DNA of 64,000 nucleotides from Olsenella_K sp036454645 (GCA_036454645.1 JAZHSQ010000007.1:1-64000); one strand, 5' to 3'. Shown: positions 9,337 through 18,199, counted from the first letter of the stretch. Program-made: numbers and translations. The notes: generated by a model not told the origin, from the letters alone.

Positions 9337-10956
9337 CTAGACGAGGTGCTGCGCCTCGTCGGTCTCGAGCAGCTCGTCGTCGCCGAAGCGCTGGCGGTCG
9401 TCGGGGCGCTCGAGCACGGGGATCAGCATGCGGAACGCATCCTCGGTGGCGTTCTGGCGCGGCGAGCGCTTGGCGTAGCGCTTGACCGCCGCCGCCGACT
9501 TGTTGATCGCCACGAGGGTGCCGGCGCCGGCCACGCAGCCGCCCGGGCAGGCCATGCCCTCGAGCAGGTAGCCGTCGTACTTGCCGCGCTCGGCGTCCTT
9601 CATCATCTTGCGGCACTCCTCGAGCCCCTCGGCGTTGGCCACCTTGACCTCGAGGTCGGGGTGCTCGCGGTGGATGGCGTTGACCACGGCGCTCGCCACG
9701 CCGCCGGCGACCGCGAAGCCGCGGCCGTCCGCGCTCGCCACGTCGAAGTCCGACTTGCCCTCGTCGGTGAGCTTGAGGTAGTCGATCCCCTTGGCCTCCA
9801 TCATGCCGGCCATCTCCTCGAAGGTGAGGACGAAGTCGACCTCGGAGCGGACGGACTTGCGCATGGCCTCGAGCTTCTTGGCCGAGCACGGCCCCACGAA
9901 GACGATCTTGGCGTGGGGGTGCTGGGTGCGCACCATGCGCGCCGTCAGCGTCATGGGCGTGAGCGCCATGGAGATGCAGTCCGCGTGCTTGGGGAACTCG
10001 CGCTTGGCCATGATCGACCAGGCGGGGCAGCACGACGTGCCCATGAACGGGATCTTGTCGGGCACCTCCTCGAGGAAGTCCTCCCCCTCCTGGATGGTGC
10101 AGAGGTCGGCGCCCAGCGCGACCTCCTCGAGGCCCGAGAAGCCCAGCTTGGTGAAGGCGGCACGGAGCTTGCCCACGTCGCCCTTGCCGCCGAACTGGCC
10201 GACGAAGGCGGGCGCGACGATGGCGATGACCTCGTCGCCCTCCAGGATCGACCAGATGACCTGGGCGATCTGGCTCTTGTCCGCGATGGCGCCGAAGGGG
10301 CAGTTGATGAGGCACTGGCCGCAGGCCACGCACTTGCTCTGGTCGATCTGGGCGCGGCCGTACTCGTCGGAGCCGATGGCGCCCATGCCGCAGGCCGCGG
10401 CGCAGGGGCGCTCGTAGTGGTGGATGGCGTGGTACGGGCAGGTCCTGGCGCACAGCCCGCAGTGGACGCACTTCTCCTGGTCGATGTGGGCGCGCTTGTT
10501 CACGAAGGTGATCGCCTGCTTGGGGCAGATCTCGCGGCAGGGGTGTGCCAGGCAGCCCTGGCAGGTGTTGGTCACCTCGTATACGTTGTCCTTGCACGAG
10601 TTGCACGCGAACTTGATGACGTTGACCAGGGGCGGCTCGTAGTAGGTCTCGGCGCGCATGGCGCGCATCATGCCGTCGGAGATGCGCTGCGGGCGGTCGA
10701 CGCCCTGCAGCGACAGGCCGATGGCGAGGCGGATGCGCTCGCTCACGATGGCGCGCTCCAGGAAGACGGAGCCGCGGTAGGTCGCGATGTCGCCGGGCAG
10801 GATCTTGTACGGCAGCTCGTCGAAGGCCCGGTCGAAGTCCGCGTCGGTCCACTCCGGGTGGTCCGCCGTGGAGTAGATGATCCTCGCCACCTCGCAGAAC
10901 ACCTTGCGTCGAATCTCCGTGAGGTTGGTGTAGACGCCGCGCATGGTATTGGGCAT
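9337..10956 (-). CDS. [FeFe] hydrogenase, group-B-like, single subunit
   Basis: A 539-residue iron-only hydrogenase, probably cytoplasmic and ferredoxin-linked. Three Cys clusters precede the active site: CQGCLAHPCREICP (about 132-145), CVHCGLCARTCP (163-174) and CVACGQCLINCP (209-220). The H-cluster motifs follow: L1 TSCCPAW (307-313), L2 GPCSAKKLE (355-363) and L3 EGMACPGGCVAGAGT (466-480). GPC rather than MPC in L2 and AGAG in L3 resemble group B enzymes, whose physiological role is poorly known. GGGAGGGG precedes the ATG. No HydEFG maturation genes lie in this window. Confidence 0.93.
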   Translation of the reverse strand: MPNTMRGVYTNLTEIRRKVFCEVARIIYSTADHPEWTDADFDRAFDELPYKILPGDIATYRGSVFLERAIVSERIRLAIGLSLQGVDRPQRISDGMMRAMRAETYYEPPLVNVIKFACNSCKDNVYEVTNTCQGCLAHPCREICPKQAITFVNKRAHIDQEKCVHCGLCARTCPYHAIHHYERPCAAACGMGAIGSDEYGRAQIDQSKCVACGQCLINCPFGAIADKSQIAQVIWSILEGDEVIAIVAPAFVGQFGGKGDVGKLRAAFTKLGFSGLEEVALGADLCTIQEGEDFLEEVPDKIPFMGTSCCPAWSIMAKREFPKHADCISMALTPMTLTARMVRTQHPHAKIVFVGPCSAKKLEAMRKSVRSEVDFVLTFEEMAGMMEAKGIDYLKLTDEGKSDFDVASADGRGFAVAGGVASAVVNAIHREHPDLEVKVANAEGLEECRKMMKDAERGKYDGYLLEGMACPGGCVAGAGTLVAINKSAAAVKRYAKRSPRQNATEDAFRMLIPVLERPDDRQRFGDDELLETDEAQHLV

Positions 10957-11147
10957 AAGACCCCTCCCTCGGTGGCCCCCGCCACCTGGACGACTGTTGC
11001 CCCCCTGTTCCACAAATGATAGCGGACTTCCGACGCCTCCCACGCGCGCGTCCGCGCCCCATATCGCGCCACCCGCGCCGCCGGAGGCGCCGTCCGCGGC
11101 GGGCTGGCAGGCGCCTCGCAGCGGGCTCGCAGGCGTCTCGCGGCGGG

Positions 11148-12227
11148 CTAGAGGCGGCGGAGGGCGTCCCAGTCGACCTCGCGCTCCGGGAAGGCGGGGA
11201 GGAAGCGTCCCGGCCACGGCGCGCGCACGCGCACGCGCTCTCCCGTCACGGGGTGCGCGAAGGACTCCTCCAGGGCGTGGAGCATGAGCGGGCCCGCGCC
11301 TCCCCCGTAGAGGGCGTCGCCCAGGATCGGGTGGCCCGCGTCCGCCAGGTGCACGCGGATCTGGTGTCGCCTGCCGCTGCCCAGCTCGCAGCCCACGAGG
11401 GTCGCCGCCCCCTTGCACTCGACGGGCAGCACCCTGGTCAGGCTCGGCTTTCCCGTTGCCCCGACGCGCATGCGGCGCGCGTCGTGGCGGTCGCGGGCAA
11501 TCGGCCCCGTGAGTGCGAACGGCCCCCCGACGAGGCGGCCCCGCACGACCGCGAGGTAGCGCTTGCCCATGGCGTGTCCTGCGACGAGCTCGTCGAAGGC
11601 GGGCTGGAAGTCCGGCGCCTTGGAGAAGAGCACGACGCCCGTGGTCTGCTCGTCCAGGCGCTGCAGCGGCTGGGCCGCGCCCGCGGCGGGGCTCCCCTCG
11701 GCCGCCAGGTACGCGCGCACGCGGTCGGCGAGCGTGCCGGCGCCCGTGCCGTCGGAGTGGACGATGAGCCCCGCGGGCTTCTCCGCCGCCAGAGCGAAGG
11801 GGTCCTCCCAGAGGACGACGAGGTCCGGCGCCGCGTGGCCAGCAGCCCGGTCTGTTGCGGCGCGGCCGGCCTCCGGGCCCGCGGCGGACGTCGCCGCGGG
11901 CCGCGCGCCGCCCGCGGCAGCCGCGCCCCAGGCGACCTCGACGACGTCGCCCGCACGGAGGGCGTCCGAGGGGCGCAGGGCGGCGCCGGCCATGCTCGCC
12001 CGGCCCTCGGCGAGGACGCGGGCGGCAGAGCGCTTGGAGCCGGTCGCGTCCCTCAGGAGCTCGGCCGCGCTCGTCGGCCCGAGAGCGCGCAGGAGCGCGC
12101 GGCCCTCGCCGGCCTTCTCGAGGCGCCAGCCGCGCGCGCCGCCGGCCTCGTCGCCCGCGCGCACCTCCCCGCCGCGTGCCTCGCCGCCCGCGCGCGCGCC
12201 GCGCGCCGAGGCGCCCCGCCGGCTCAC
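11148..12227 (-). CDS. RluA-family 23S rRNA pseudouridine synthase
   Basis: A 359-residue protein. An N-terminal S4-like RNA-binding segment (RALGPTSAAELLRDATGSKR) and a low-complexity Ala/Gly/Arg region precede the catalytic domain. The RluA signature appears as LQRLDEQTTGVVLFSKA, with the catalytic Asp in RLD, and RHQIRVHLADAGHPILGD follows. The first residue of the usual HRLD is Gln here. The start is the GTG at 12227, overlapping the LysR stop as GTGA behind GGAGGGC, so the two genes are coupled. Which uridine is modified cannot be read from sequence. Confidence 0.85.
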   Translation of the reverse strand: MSRRGASARGARAGGEARGGEVRAGDEAGGARGWRLEKAGEGRALLRALGPTSAAELLRDATGSKRSAARVLAEGRASMAGAALRPSDALRAGDVVEVAWGAAAAGGARPAATSAAGPEAGRAATDRAAGHAAPDLVVLWEDPFALAAEKPAGLIVHSDGTGAGTLADRVRAYLAAEGSPAAGAAQPLQRLDEQTTGVVLFSKAPDFQPAFDELVAGHAMGKRYLAVVRGRLVGGPFALTGPIARDRHDARRMRVGATGKPSLTRVLPVECKGAATLVGCELGSGRRHQIRVHLADAGHPILGDALYGGGAGPLMLHALEESFAHPVTGERVRVRAPWPGRFLPAFPEREVDWDALRRL

Positions 12228-13189
12228 GCGCCCTCCTCCGCGCCGCGCAGCTCCTGGTCTCCCCCGGCCCCGACGGTCTGGCGGAGCGACTCGCAGAACG
12301 CGCCCACCATGCTCCACGGGTGCGCCGAGGTCCGCCAGGCCACGTGGATCGGGTAGTGCGCGTCCTGTCCCAGGTGCACGAGGCGCATCCTTACCAGCTC
12401 CTGCGGCGAGAAGGTCGTCTCCACCAGCTCCATGGGCGAGAAGCACGCGCCGCCGCCACGCGCCGCCAGCGCGAGGAGGGTCTCGGCGTTCTTGGACCTG
12501 ACGGCGATGCGCGGCGTGAAGCCGGCCTTCTGGAAGGTCCGCACGGCGATCGTGCCGGGGATGTCGCGCCGGCCGAGCACGAGGAAGGGCAGGCCGGCGA
12601 GCGGCGACAGGTCTCCCGTGCGCTCCACGTGCTCGACGCTCTGCTCGACCTTGTCGCCCAGCCTGGACTCGAGGAGCCCGTTGGAGGCGACGAGCACCAC
12701 CTCCTCGCGGTAGAGCTCGCTCACCTCGAGGCGCGGGACGCGGCCCATGACCGTGCCCACCATCACGTCGAGGCGGCCGTCGCAGATGAGCGAGACCAGG
12801 GCCTCGTTCTCGCCCTCGTTGAGGTCGACCTCGATGCCGGGGTGCAGCCGCTGGAAGTCCGCGATGGCGTGCGGCATGATGATGTGCCCGCGCGTGCTCG
12901 TGACGCCCACCCTGAGCAGGCCGCGCTCGTCGTCCGAGATGTCCTTGAACTCGTGGATCATGTGGTCGTGCTCCGCCTTGAAGCGGCGCGCGTAGCCCAG
13001 GAACTGCTCGCCCGCGTAGGTCAGCTCGAGCGGCACGCGGCGGACGACCAGGCGCACGCCGAGGTCGCGCTCGACCGAGGCGATGTGGGCCGAGAGCGTC
13101 TGCTGCGTCACGTTGAGGCGCTCCGCCGCCTTGGTGAAGCTGCGCTCCTCCGCGAGCGCTATGAAGTAGTCCATGGTCTGGAAGTTCAT
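12224..13189 (-). CDS. LysR-type transcriptional regulator
   Basis: A 321-residue regulator. The winged helix-turn-helix occupies about 1-60 (FIALAEERSFTKAAERLNVT, then QQTLSAHIASVERDLGVRL). A periplasmic-binding-like effector domain (about 90-300) follows. The start MNFQTMDYF was chosen because it is the usual LysR N-terminus and GGGGGACGG precedes it. The gene is divergent from nhaC across a 249-base spacer with several inverted repeats, the classic arrangement for a LysR protein controlling its neighbour and itself. Confidence 0.92.
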   Translation of the reverse strand: MNFQTMDYFIALAEERSFTKAAERLNVTQQTLSAHIASVERDLGVRLVVRRVPLELTYAGEQFLGYARRFKAEHDHMIHEFKDISDDERGLLRVGVTSTRGHIIMPHAIADFQRLHPGIEVDLNEGENEALVSLICDGRLDVMVGTVMGRVPRLEVSELYREEVVLVASNGLLESRLGDKVEQSVEHVERTGDLSPLAGLPFLVLGRRDIPGTIAVRTFQKAGFTPRIAVRSKNAETLLALAARGGGACFSPMELVETTFSPQELVRMRLVHLGQDAHYPIHVAWRTSAHPWSMVGAFCESLRQTVGAGGDQELRGAEEGA

Positions 13190-13300
13190 CCGTCCCCCGT
13201 ATCGTTCGTCCGTCCCCGGGTGCGCGGCCCCGCCGCGCCCGTCCCGGGCGGCGCCGGAAAGAGCGTACGCCTTCGGGCCGACCTGTGCGAATACGTGCAG

Positions 13301-13348
13301 GTACAAGGTCGCCTTGTACGACACCTACGCGACAAGAACATTTTGTAG
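13301..13348. promoter_or_regulatory. candidate LysR operators between lysR and nhaC
   Basis: GTACAAGG (13301-13308) and CCTTGTAC (13312-13319) form an exact inverted repeat around TCG. A second dyad has CTAC (13325-13328) with GTAG (13345-13348), and nested within it ACAA (13332-13335) with TTGT (13343-13346). The sites share ACAAG and its complement and sit 20-70 bases upstream of the candidate nhaC -35. Binding is inferred from position and symmetry. Confidence 0.55.
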
Positions 13349-13367
13349 ATGACTCCGACTTTAACAG

Positions 13368-13395
13368 TTGGACCTAAAGCTAACCGGAGTATATC
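13368..13395 (+). promoter_or_regulatory. candidate nhaC promoter
   Basis: TTGGAC (13368-13373), 16 bases, then TATATC (13390-13395), ending 43 bases before the nhaC start. Confidence 0.45.
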
Positions 13396-13438
13396 GTAAC
13401 GAGGTGGAAATCATCGAGTAACCCGGGAGGGGTCAGAG

Positions 13439-14860
13439 TTGCTGGAAACGATCGTGCTCGCCGTCTTCGCAGTCCTTCTCATGGCGGGGTCGGCCCTCGG
13501 CGTGCCGCTGCCCCTGACGCTCCTCGCCGGGTTCGCGCTCTTCTGCGGCTACGGGCTGAGCCGCGGGCACGGCGTGCGCGAGCTCGCGTCCTTCTCGCTC
13601 GCCGGCGTGAGGACGGTCAGCGGCGTCCTGGCACTGCTCGCGATCGTCGGCGTGATGGCCGCCTTCTGGCGCGCCGCCGGCACGATTCCTGCCATCGTGG
13701 TGCTGGCGAGCAGGCTCGTCTCGCCCGGCGCGCTCGTCGTGGCAGCCTTCCTGCTGTGCTGCCTCATGAGCATGCTCATGGGCACCGCCTTCGGGACGGC
13801 GGCGACCATGGGGATCATCTGCATGACGCTCGCCGAGGCGATGGGCGCCAACACGTTGCTCGTGGGCGGCGCCGTGCTCGCCGGGTCCTACTTCGGCGAC
13901 CGGAACTCCCCCATGTCCTCGAGCGCCGCGCTCGTCGCCACGCTCACCCACACCGACGTCTTCTCCAACGTGCGCTCCATGCTGCGCACGGGCCTCGTGC
14001 CCTTCGCGCTGACCTGCGCCGTCTACGCAGTCGCCGGGCTCGCCGCCCCCACGGCCGCCGCCGGCGCCTCCTCCTTCGACGCGCTCTCCTCCGCCTTCGA
14101 CCTCGGCCCCACCTGCCTCGCGCCGGCCGCCGTGGTGGTGGGCCTCTCGCTCAGGAAGGTCTCCGTCAAGCGCACGCTGCTCGCCGCCCTCGCCGTCTCC
14201 GTCCTGGTCTGCGTGCTCGAGCAGCACGTGGCGCTCGCCGACCTGCCCCGGATCGCGCTGTTCGGCTACCACGCCGAGGCGCCCGAGGTCGCGCGCCTCG
14301 TGGACGGCGGCGGGCTCGCCTCCATGGCCAACATCGAGTGCGTGGTGGGGATCTCGGCCACCTACGCCGGCCTCTTCGACGGCACCGGCCTGCTGCGCGG
14401 GCTCCGCTCGCGCATCGACGAGCTCAACCGCAGGACCAGCCCCTTCGTGAGCGTCCTCGCGACGGGACTCGCCACCTCCTGCATCGCCTGCAACCAGACC
14501 CTCGCCATCATGCTGACCGACCAGCTCTGCAGCGGCCTGGCGGGCGAGACGCGCGAGGGCTACGCGCTCGACCTCGAGGACACGGTGGTGACCTGCGCGG
14601 CCCTCATGCCCTGGTCGATCGCGGCGACTGCGACGCTCTCCTTCATCGGGGCGCCCACGGCGAGCATCCTGGCGGCCTGCTTCCTCTACCTGCTCCCGCT
14701 CTGCTCGCTCGCGAGCTCGATGCTGGCCGCGCACGCGCGGCGCGCCCAGGCCACCACCGGCGTGCGCGTCGTGCGCGGCCACGGCGCCGCGGTGCGCCTC
14801 GCAAGCGTCTCCGCCGGCGCGGGCGTGCGGCACGCGCACACGATGGCGCGCGCGGCGTAG
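13439..14860 (+). CDS. nhaC: NhaC-family Na+/H+ antiporter
   Basis: A 473-residue integral membrane protein with about 11-12 hydrophobic helices. The NhaC family signature region is clear: SMLMGTAFGTAATMGI, then GSYFGDRNSPMSSSAAL with the charged and polar residues of the transport site. It exchanges Na+ for H+, or possibly an organic pair such as malate/lactate, as some family members do. It starts at a TTG codon behind GGGAGGGG. The divergent LysR gene probably regulates it. Since NhaC proteins are rarely under LysR control in model species, a metabolite antiport role is plausible but unproven. Confidence 0.85.
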   Translation: MLETIVLAVFAVLLMAGSALGVPLPLTLLAGFALFCGYGLSRGHGVRELASFSLAGVRTVSGVLALLAIVGVMAAFWRAAGTIPAIVVLASRLVSPGALVVAAFLLCCLMSMLMGTAFGTAATMGIICMTLAEAMGANTLLVGGAVLAGSYFGDRNSPMSSSAALVATLTHTDVFSNVRSMLRTGLVPFALTCAVYAVAGLAAPTAAAGASSFDALSSAFDLGPTCLAPAAVVVGLSLRKVSVKRTLLAALAVSVLVCVLEQHVALADLPRIALFGYHAEAPEVARLVDGGGLASMANIECVVGISATYAGLFDGTGLLRGLRSRIDELNRRTSPFVSVLATGLATSCIACNQTLAIMLTDQLCSGLAGETREGYALDLEDTVVTCAALMPWSIAATATLSFIGAPTASILAACFLYLLPLCSLASSMLAAHARRAQATTGVRVVRGHGAAVRLASVSAGAGVRHAHTMARAA

Positions 14861-14954
14861 GGTCTGCCGCGGCCAGGGGTCCGTCGCGGCCCGGGACGCG
14901 TGCCGGCGCGGCTGGCGGCGCCGACGGGCGGCCGGGAGCTGGCGGCGGTGGCCG

Positions 14955-15155
14955 GCGGCGGGCTTCGGCGCAAGTTCCAGGTTCGGCTTTTGCATCTACG
15001 GGAGTTATGGATGGCTCCGAGGGGCGAGACCGTCCGAGATGCGCCCCCGGTGGCCTCCTGAGGCACCCGCTCGTCGAGTTTGCCCAGGAAGCACGCGACC
15101 GCCGGCGTGCCGACGCGACGGCACCAGTCCCTAAGTCCGAAAAATGCACGCCCTA
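14955..15155 (-). repeat. copy A of a dispersed, diverged non-coding repeat
   Basis: Read on the minus strand, this stretch aligns with 16880-17125. The shared blocks come in the same order: TGCATTTTTCGGACTTAGGGAC near 15148-15127, CCTGGGCAAAC near 15090, GGGCGCATC, then TCCATAACTCCCGTAGATGC near 15010-14990, and a tail ending in CCCGCC. No open frame is conserved between the copies. Together with the tandem repeat and palindrome to its right it fills the 532-base spacer between nhaC and hisS; no gene is seen there. Confidence 0.55.
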
Positions 15156-15161
15156 GTCTGA

Positions 15162-15250
15162 GGGGCTGCGCCGCGAACGCCGGAACCGGGGCGGCGCGCC
15201 AGGCGGGGGCTGCGCCGCGAACGCCGGAACCGGGGGCGGCGCGCCAGGCG
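15162..15250. repeat. 44-bp tandem duplication
   Basis: Two near-identical copies (15162-15205 and 15206-15250, one extra G in the second) of a unit starting GGGGCTGCGCCGCGAACGCC. It lies in the nhaC-hisS spacer and looks like a recent duplication. Confidence 0.8.
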
Positions 15251-15295
15251 GAGACACATGCCAAGCTCGGCCCCTCTCGGACCCGTGTCCGCCTG

Positions 15296-15337
15296 CCCTA
15301 GGCATGCCTAGGGCCTGGCCCTCCACGGACCAGGCCC
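15296..15337. terminator. 18-bp palindrome and hairpin downstream of hisS and nhaC
   Basis: CCCTAGGCATGCCTAGGG (15296-15313) is a perfect palindrome. It runs into a hairpin GGGCCTGG (15311-15318) with CCAGGCCC (15330-15337). Two copies of GCCCTTCTC (15334, 15382) and one TCCTTCTGG follow before the hisS stop. A terminator for the converging genes is likely. Confidence 0.5.
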
Positions 15338-15392
15338 TTCTCGGCTCAGGCGCATCTCGGCTCAGGTCCTTCTGGCCCCAGGCCCTTCTCCG

Positions 15393-16703
15393 CTAGGCCA
15401 GGCGCGCCTTGACCTCTGCCACGAGCGAGGCCATCGGCACCTGAACCTGCTCGTGGGTGGACATGTCGCGCAGCGTCGCCACGCCGGCAGCCACCTCGTC
15501 GGGGCCGAGCACGACGCAGAGGGAGGCGCCCTCCTTGTCGGCCTGCTTGAACTGGCTCTTGAGCGAGCGGCCCTGGTAGTCCGCCTCGGTGCGAACGCCG
15601 GCCTGGCGCAGCGCCAGCGTGGCCGAGAAGACCGCGTCACGCTCCTCCGGCGTGCAGGCCACGTAGACGCAGGCGGGGCGCTCCCCCTCCAGGCTCGCGC
15701 CCTGCTGCTCCAGGGCCAGCGCCATGCGCTCGAAGCCCACGGCGAACCCGAGGCCGGGCGTGGGCTTGCCTCCCTCGAGCTCCATGAGGCCGTCGTAGCG
15801 ACCGCCGCCGCCGATGGCGCCCACGCCGGAGCCGGCGACCTCCACCTCGAAGACGGTCCTCGTGTAGTAGTCGAGGCCACGGACGAGGGTGGGGTCCTCC
15901 ACGTAGGACACGCCCGCCTCGTCGAGGTACGCCTTGACGCGCGCGTAGTGCTCGCGGCAGTCGTCGCAGAGGTTGTCGGTCACGAGCGGAGCCTCGCGCA
16001 TGACCTCGCGACAGCGCTCGTTCTTGCAGTCGAAGCTGCGCAGCGGGTTGATCTCCGCACGCTCGAGGCAGTCCTCGCACATCTCTTCCTTGTGGGCATA
16101 GATGAAGTCGCGGACCATCTCGCGGTAGGCGGGGCGGCACGCGGCGTCGCCCATCGAGTTGATGCGCAGCGTGAGCGCGGAGGGGTCGAAGCCCATGCGC
16201 TTGTAGAACTCCATGAGCATGATGATGCACTCGGCGTCCGCCGCCGGGTCCTCGGCGCCGAGCCACTCGACGCCGACCTGGTGGAACTGGCGCAGGCGGC
16301 CCTTCTGCGGACGCTCGCCGCGGAACATGGCCTCGCCGTACCACACCTTCACGGGGGAGGCGCCCTGGGGCACGAAGTTGTGCTCGACGGCGGCGCGCAC
16401 GACGCCGGCCGTGCCCTCCGGGCGCAGGGCGAGGCGCTGCTTGGCCTTGAGTCCGCTCTCGCTGCCGCTCTCCAGCAGGCGCTCCATCAGCGCGCCGGAG
16501 AACACGCGGAACATCTCCTTGCGGACCACGTCCGTGGACTCGCCGATGCCGTGCACGAAGGTGGCCACCTGCTCGATCGCGGGCGTCTCGATCCTGTCGA
16601 AGCCGTAGGAGCCGAACAGCTCGCCGGCCGTGCCGCACATGCGCTCCCACGCGCGCATGTAGCCGCCATACAAATCCTCGGTGCCCTGTACCCTCTGTGC
16701 CAT
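15393..16703 (-). CDS. hisS: histidyl-tRNA synthetase
   Basis: Class II synthetase of 436 residues charging tRNA-His. Visible family motifs are LALRPEGTAGVVRA (motif 2 region), RGLDYYTRTVFEV (histidine-binding loop) and GGGGRYDGLM. A Cys-rich stretch (CEDCLERAEINPLRSFDC, then CDDC) is usual in many bacterial HisRS. The C-terminal anticodon domain is complete. I chose MAQRVQGTEDLYG at 16703, behind GGAGAGGGG; longer frames upstream run into repeat DNA. Unlike in many Firmicutes, aspS is not adjacent but lies about 13 kb away. Confidence 0.97.
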   Translation of the reverse strand: MAQRVQGTEDLYGGYMRAWERMCGTAGELFGSYGFDRIETPAIEQVATFVHGIGESTDVVRKEMFRVFSGALMERLLESGSESGLKAKQRLALRPEGTAGVVRAAVEHNFVPQGASPVKVWYGEAMFRGERPQKGRLRQFHQVGVEWLGAEDPAADAECIIMLMEFYKRMGFDPSALTLRINSMGDAACRPAYREMVRDFIYAHKEEMCEDCLERAEINPLRSFDCKNERCREVMREAPLVTDNLCDDCREHYARVKAYLDEAGVSYVEDPTLVRGLDYYTRTVFEVEVAGSGVGAIGGGGRYDGLMELEGGKPTPGLGFAVGFERMALALEQQGASLEGERPACVYVACTPEERDAVFSATLALRQAGVRTEADYQGRSLKSQFKQADKEGASLCVVLGPDEVAAGVATLRDMSTHEQVQVPMASLVAEVKARLA

Positions 16704-16790
16704 TCCCGTCCCCTCTCCGATGTTCATTCGGCTACGTATTCTCGCACAACCAGGGCGGACGCGCGCAGGGCGCATGAGAGCCCCCGCGGC

Positions 16791-16858
16791 GGGGGCGCGG
16801 GCCGGGGCGCGGCCGGGGGCGCGGGCCGGGGCGCGGCCGGGGGCGCGGGCCGGGGCGG
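16791..16858. repeat. 24-bp GC tandem repeat
   Basis: About 2.8 copies of a 24-bp unit beginning GGGGGCGCGGGCCGGGGC, starting at 16791, 16815 and 16839. It lies in the 624-base spacer between hisS and the GntR gene. Confidence 0.8.
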
Positions 16859-16879
16859 CGCGCGGCCGTCGCGAGGGCA

Positions 16880-17125
16880 TGGCGGGCCCCAGCGCAGTTT
16901 TTTTCTCCGCTTCGTGCATCTCGGCAGGTTATGGACGCCTTCGGGCGGAGCGACCCCTCCTGTAGGCAAGGCAAAAGGCGGCCGGATGCGCCCCGGCACG
17001 CCCACGCGCCACGTTTGCCCAGGATGGCGCGCGGCCGCACCGTCGCGGACGAGCCGCGCCCCGGCACAGGCGCGACGGGACCCGTCCCCAAGTCGCCGAA
17101 AAGCAGAATCCCAGCGGAAAAGTTG
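16880..17125 (-). repeat. copy B of the dispersed non-coding repeat
   Basis: On the minus strand the shared blocks run TGCTTTTCGGCGACTTGGGG, then CCATCCTGGGCAAACG, GGGGCGCATCC, GTCCATAACCTGCCGAGATG and a tail ending GGGCCCGCC. They match copy A in order but differ in spacing. The rest of the hisS-GntR spacer holds the 24-bp repeat, a TATAAT box and a 39-bp repeat; no gene is seen. Confidence 0.55.
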
Positions 17126-17179
17126 CGTCCTCCCGGGCTCGCTGGCGGATGAGGCGGCACCCGTCCGCGCGAGCGCCCA

Positions 17180-17281
17180 TATAATTGCCACGTGGCCGGC
17201 CGAAGCCGCCGGCAACCCAAGCGCACGAGCAAAGCGCACGAGCAGGGCGCACAACCCAAGCGCACGAGCAAATCGCACGAG
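17180..17281 (+). promoter_or_regulatory. TATAAT box and 39-bp direct repeats before the GntR gene
   Basis: A consensus TATAAT lies at 17180-17185 without a good -35. Starting about 28 bases downstream, two direct repeats of a 30-base sequence (CAACCCAAGCGCACGAGCAA and on) begin at 17213 and 17252, 39 bases apart. Inside each, CGCACGAGCA recurs. The position at the transcript start suggests an operator, perhaps for the GntR product itself. Confidence 0.45.
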
Positions 17282-17327
17282 TACGTCGGCGCAGGCCAGC
17301 GCCCCTGGCCGCGCCCGAGGAGCCCCC

Positions 17328-18053
17328 ATGAACGTCCCCATGCCAGAAGACGACCCCGCCACGCCCGACCAGGACGCCGCCGAGCACGCGCCGACGCTCC
17401 AGGAGCGCGCCTACCGCCTCATCAGCAGCGACATCATCCGCTGCCGCTACAAGCCGGGCGAGAAGCTCACGATAAACACGCTCGTCTCGACCCTCGGCCT
17501 GGGCAGGACCCCGGTGAGGGAGGCGCTGGTGCGCCTGCAGGAGGCGGGCCTCGTGATCGTGGTCCCGCAGGTCTCGACCACCGTCTCCAAGATCAGCCTG
17601 AACGACGCGGACTCGGCGCGCTTCGTGCGCGAGACCGTCGGGTGCAAGGTCGCCGTCGAGGCGTGCGCGCGCTGGCGGCCGGGCGACCTGGACGAGCTCG
17701 AGCGCGCCAACGCCACCATGCACCAGGCGCTGCGCGAGGGCGACTCGGAGTCCTACTTCGACTCCGACAACCGCTTCCACCACCAGCTCTACCGCATCGC
17801 GGGGCGCGCCCGCGTCTACGACTGGGTCTCCGAGGTCAACCTCCCGGTCAGCCGCCTGCGCTGGCTCAGGCTCATGACGGAGTCGCTCGACTGGGGGAGC
17901 CTGATGGAGCAGCACGACCGCATCCTCTCGGCGATCGAGGCGCGCGACGCGGACGAGACCGACTTCCTCATGTCCCAGCACCTCCACCAGCTTCTGGACG
18001 AGAAGGGCAGCGTGGTCAGGCGCTTCCCCGAGTACTTCGTGACAGACGAGTAG
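17328..18053 (+). CDS. GntR-family regulator, FCD (FadR-type) domain
   Basis: A 241-residue regulator. The N-terminal winged helix includes ERAYRLISSDIIRCRYKPGE and GLGRTPVREALVRLQEAGLV, the GntR signature. The C-terminal all-helical FCD domain contains DSDNRFHHQLYRIAG, with residues that bind metal or a carboxylate effector in the family. The start follows GAGGAG by five bases. The target genes are not obvious: the next gene rightward is the decayed aldehyde dehydrogenase on the other strand, which might once have been its target. That link is speculation. Confidence 0.9.
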   Translation: MNVPMPEDDPATPDQDAAEHAPTLQERAYRLISSDIIRCRYKPGEKLTINTLVSTLGLGRTPVREALVRLQEAGLVIVVPQVSTTVSKISLNDADSARFVRETVGCKVAVEACARWRPGDLDELERANATMHQALREGDSESYFDSDNRFHHQLYRIAGRARVYDWVSEVNLPVSRLRWLRLMTESLDWGSLMEQHDRILSAIEARDADETDFLMSQHLHQLLDEKGSVVRRFPEYFVTDE

Positions 18054-18091
18054 AGCGGCGGGCGCGGGACGCGAGAGGCGGCGGCCCGCGG

Positions 18092-18178
18092 CACGGAGCG
18101 CTGCGACCAGCGACAGTGCGCGACATGGAGCGCTGCGACCAGCGCCACGGAGCGCTGCGGCAGCGACAGTGCGCGACA
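18092..18178. repeat. degenerate GAGCGCTGCG repeats
   Basis: Three partial copies of a unit built on CACGGAGCGCTGCGACCAGC begin at 18092, 18126 and 18146. The first and third also share CAGCGACAGTGCGCGACA. They follow the GntR stop. Confidence 0.65.
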
Positions 18179-18199
18179 CAAGGTCCTGCTCCGACGACA

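Noticed and set aside
12228..12446. Longer RluA start inside the LysR gene
   Set aside because: It would overlap LysR coding sequence by more than 200 bases, while the GTG at 12227 has GGAGG and a GTGA coupling.
16704..16919. N-terminal extension of hisS
   Set aside because: The extra 72 codons translate the 24-bp tandem repeat and the dispersed repeat; a good start with ribosome binding site lies at 16701-16703.
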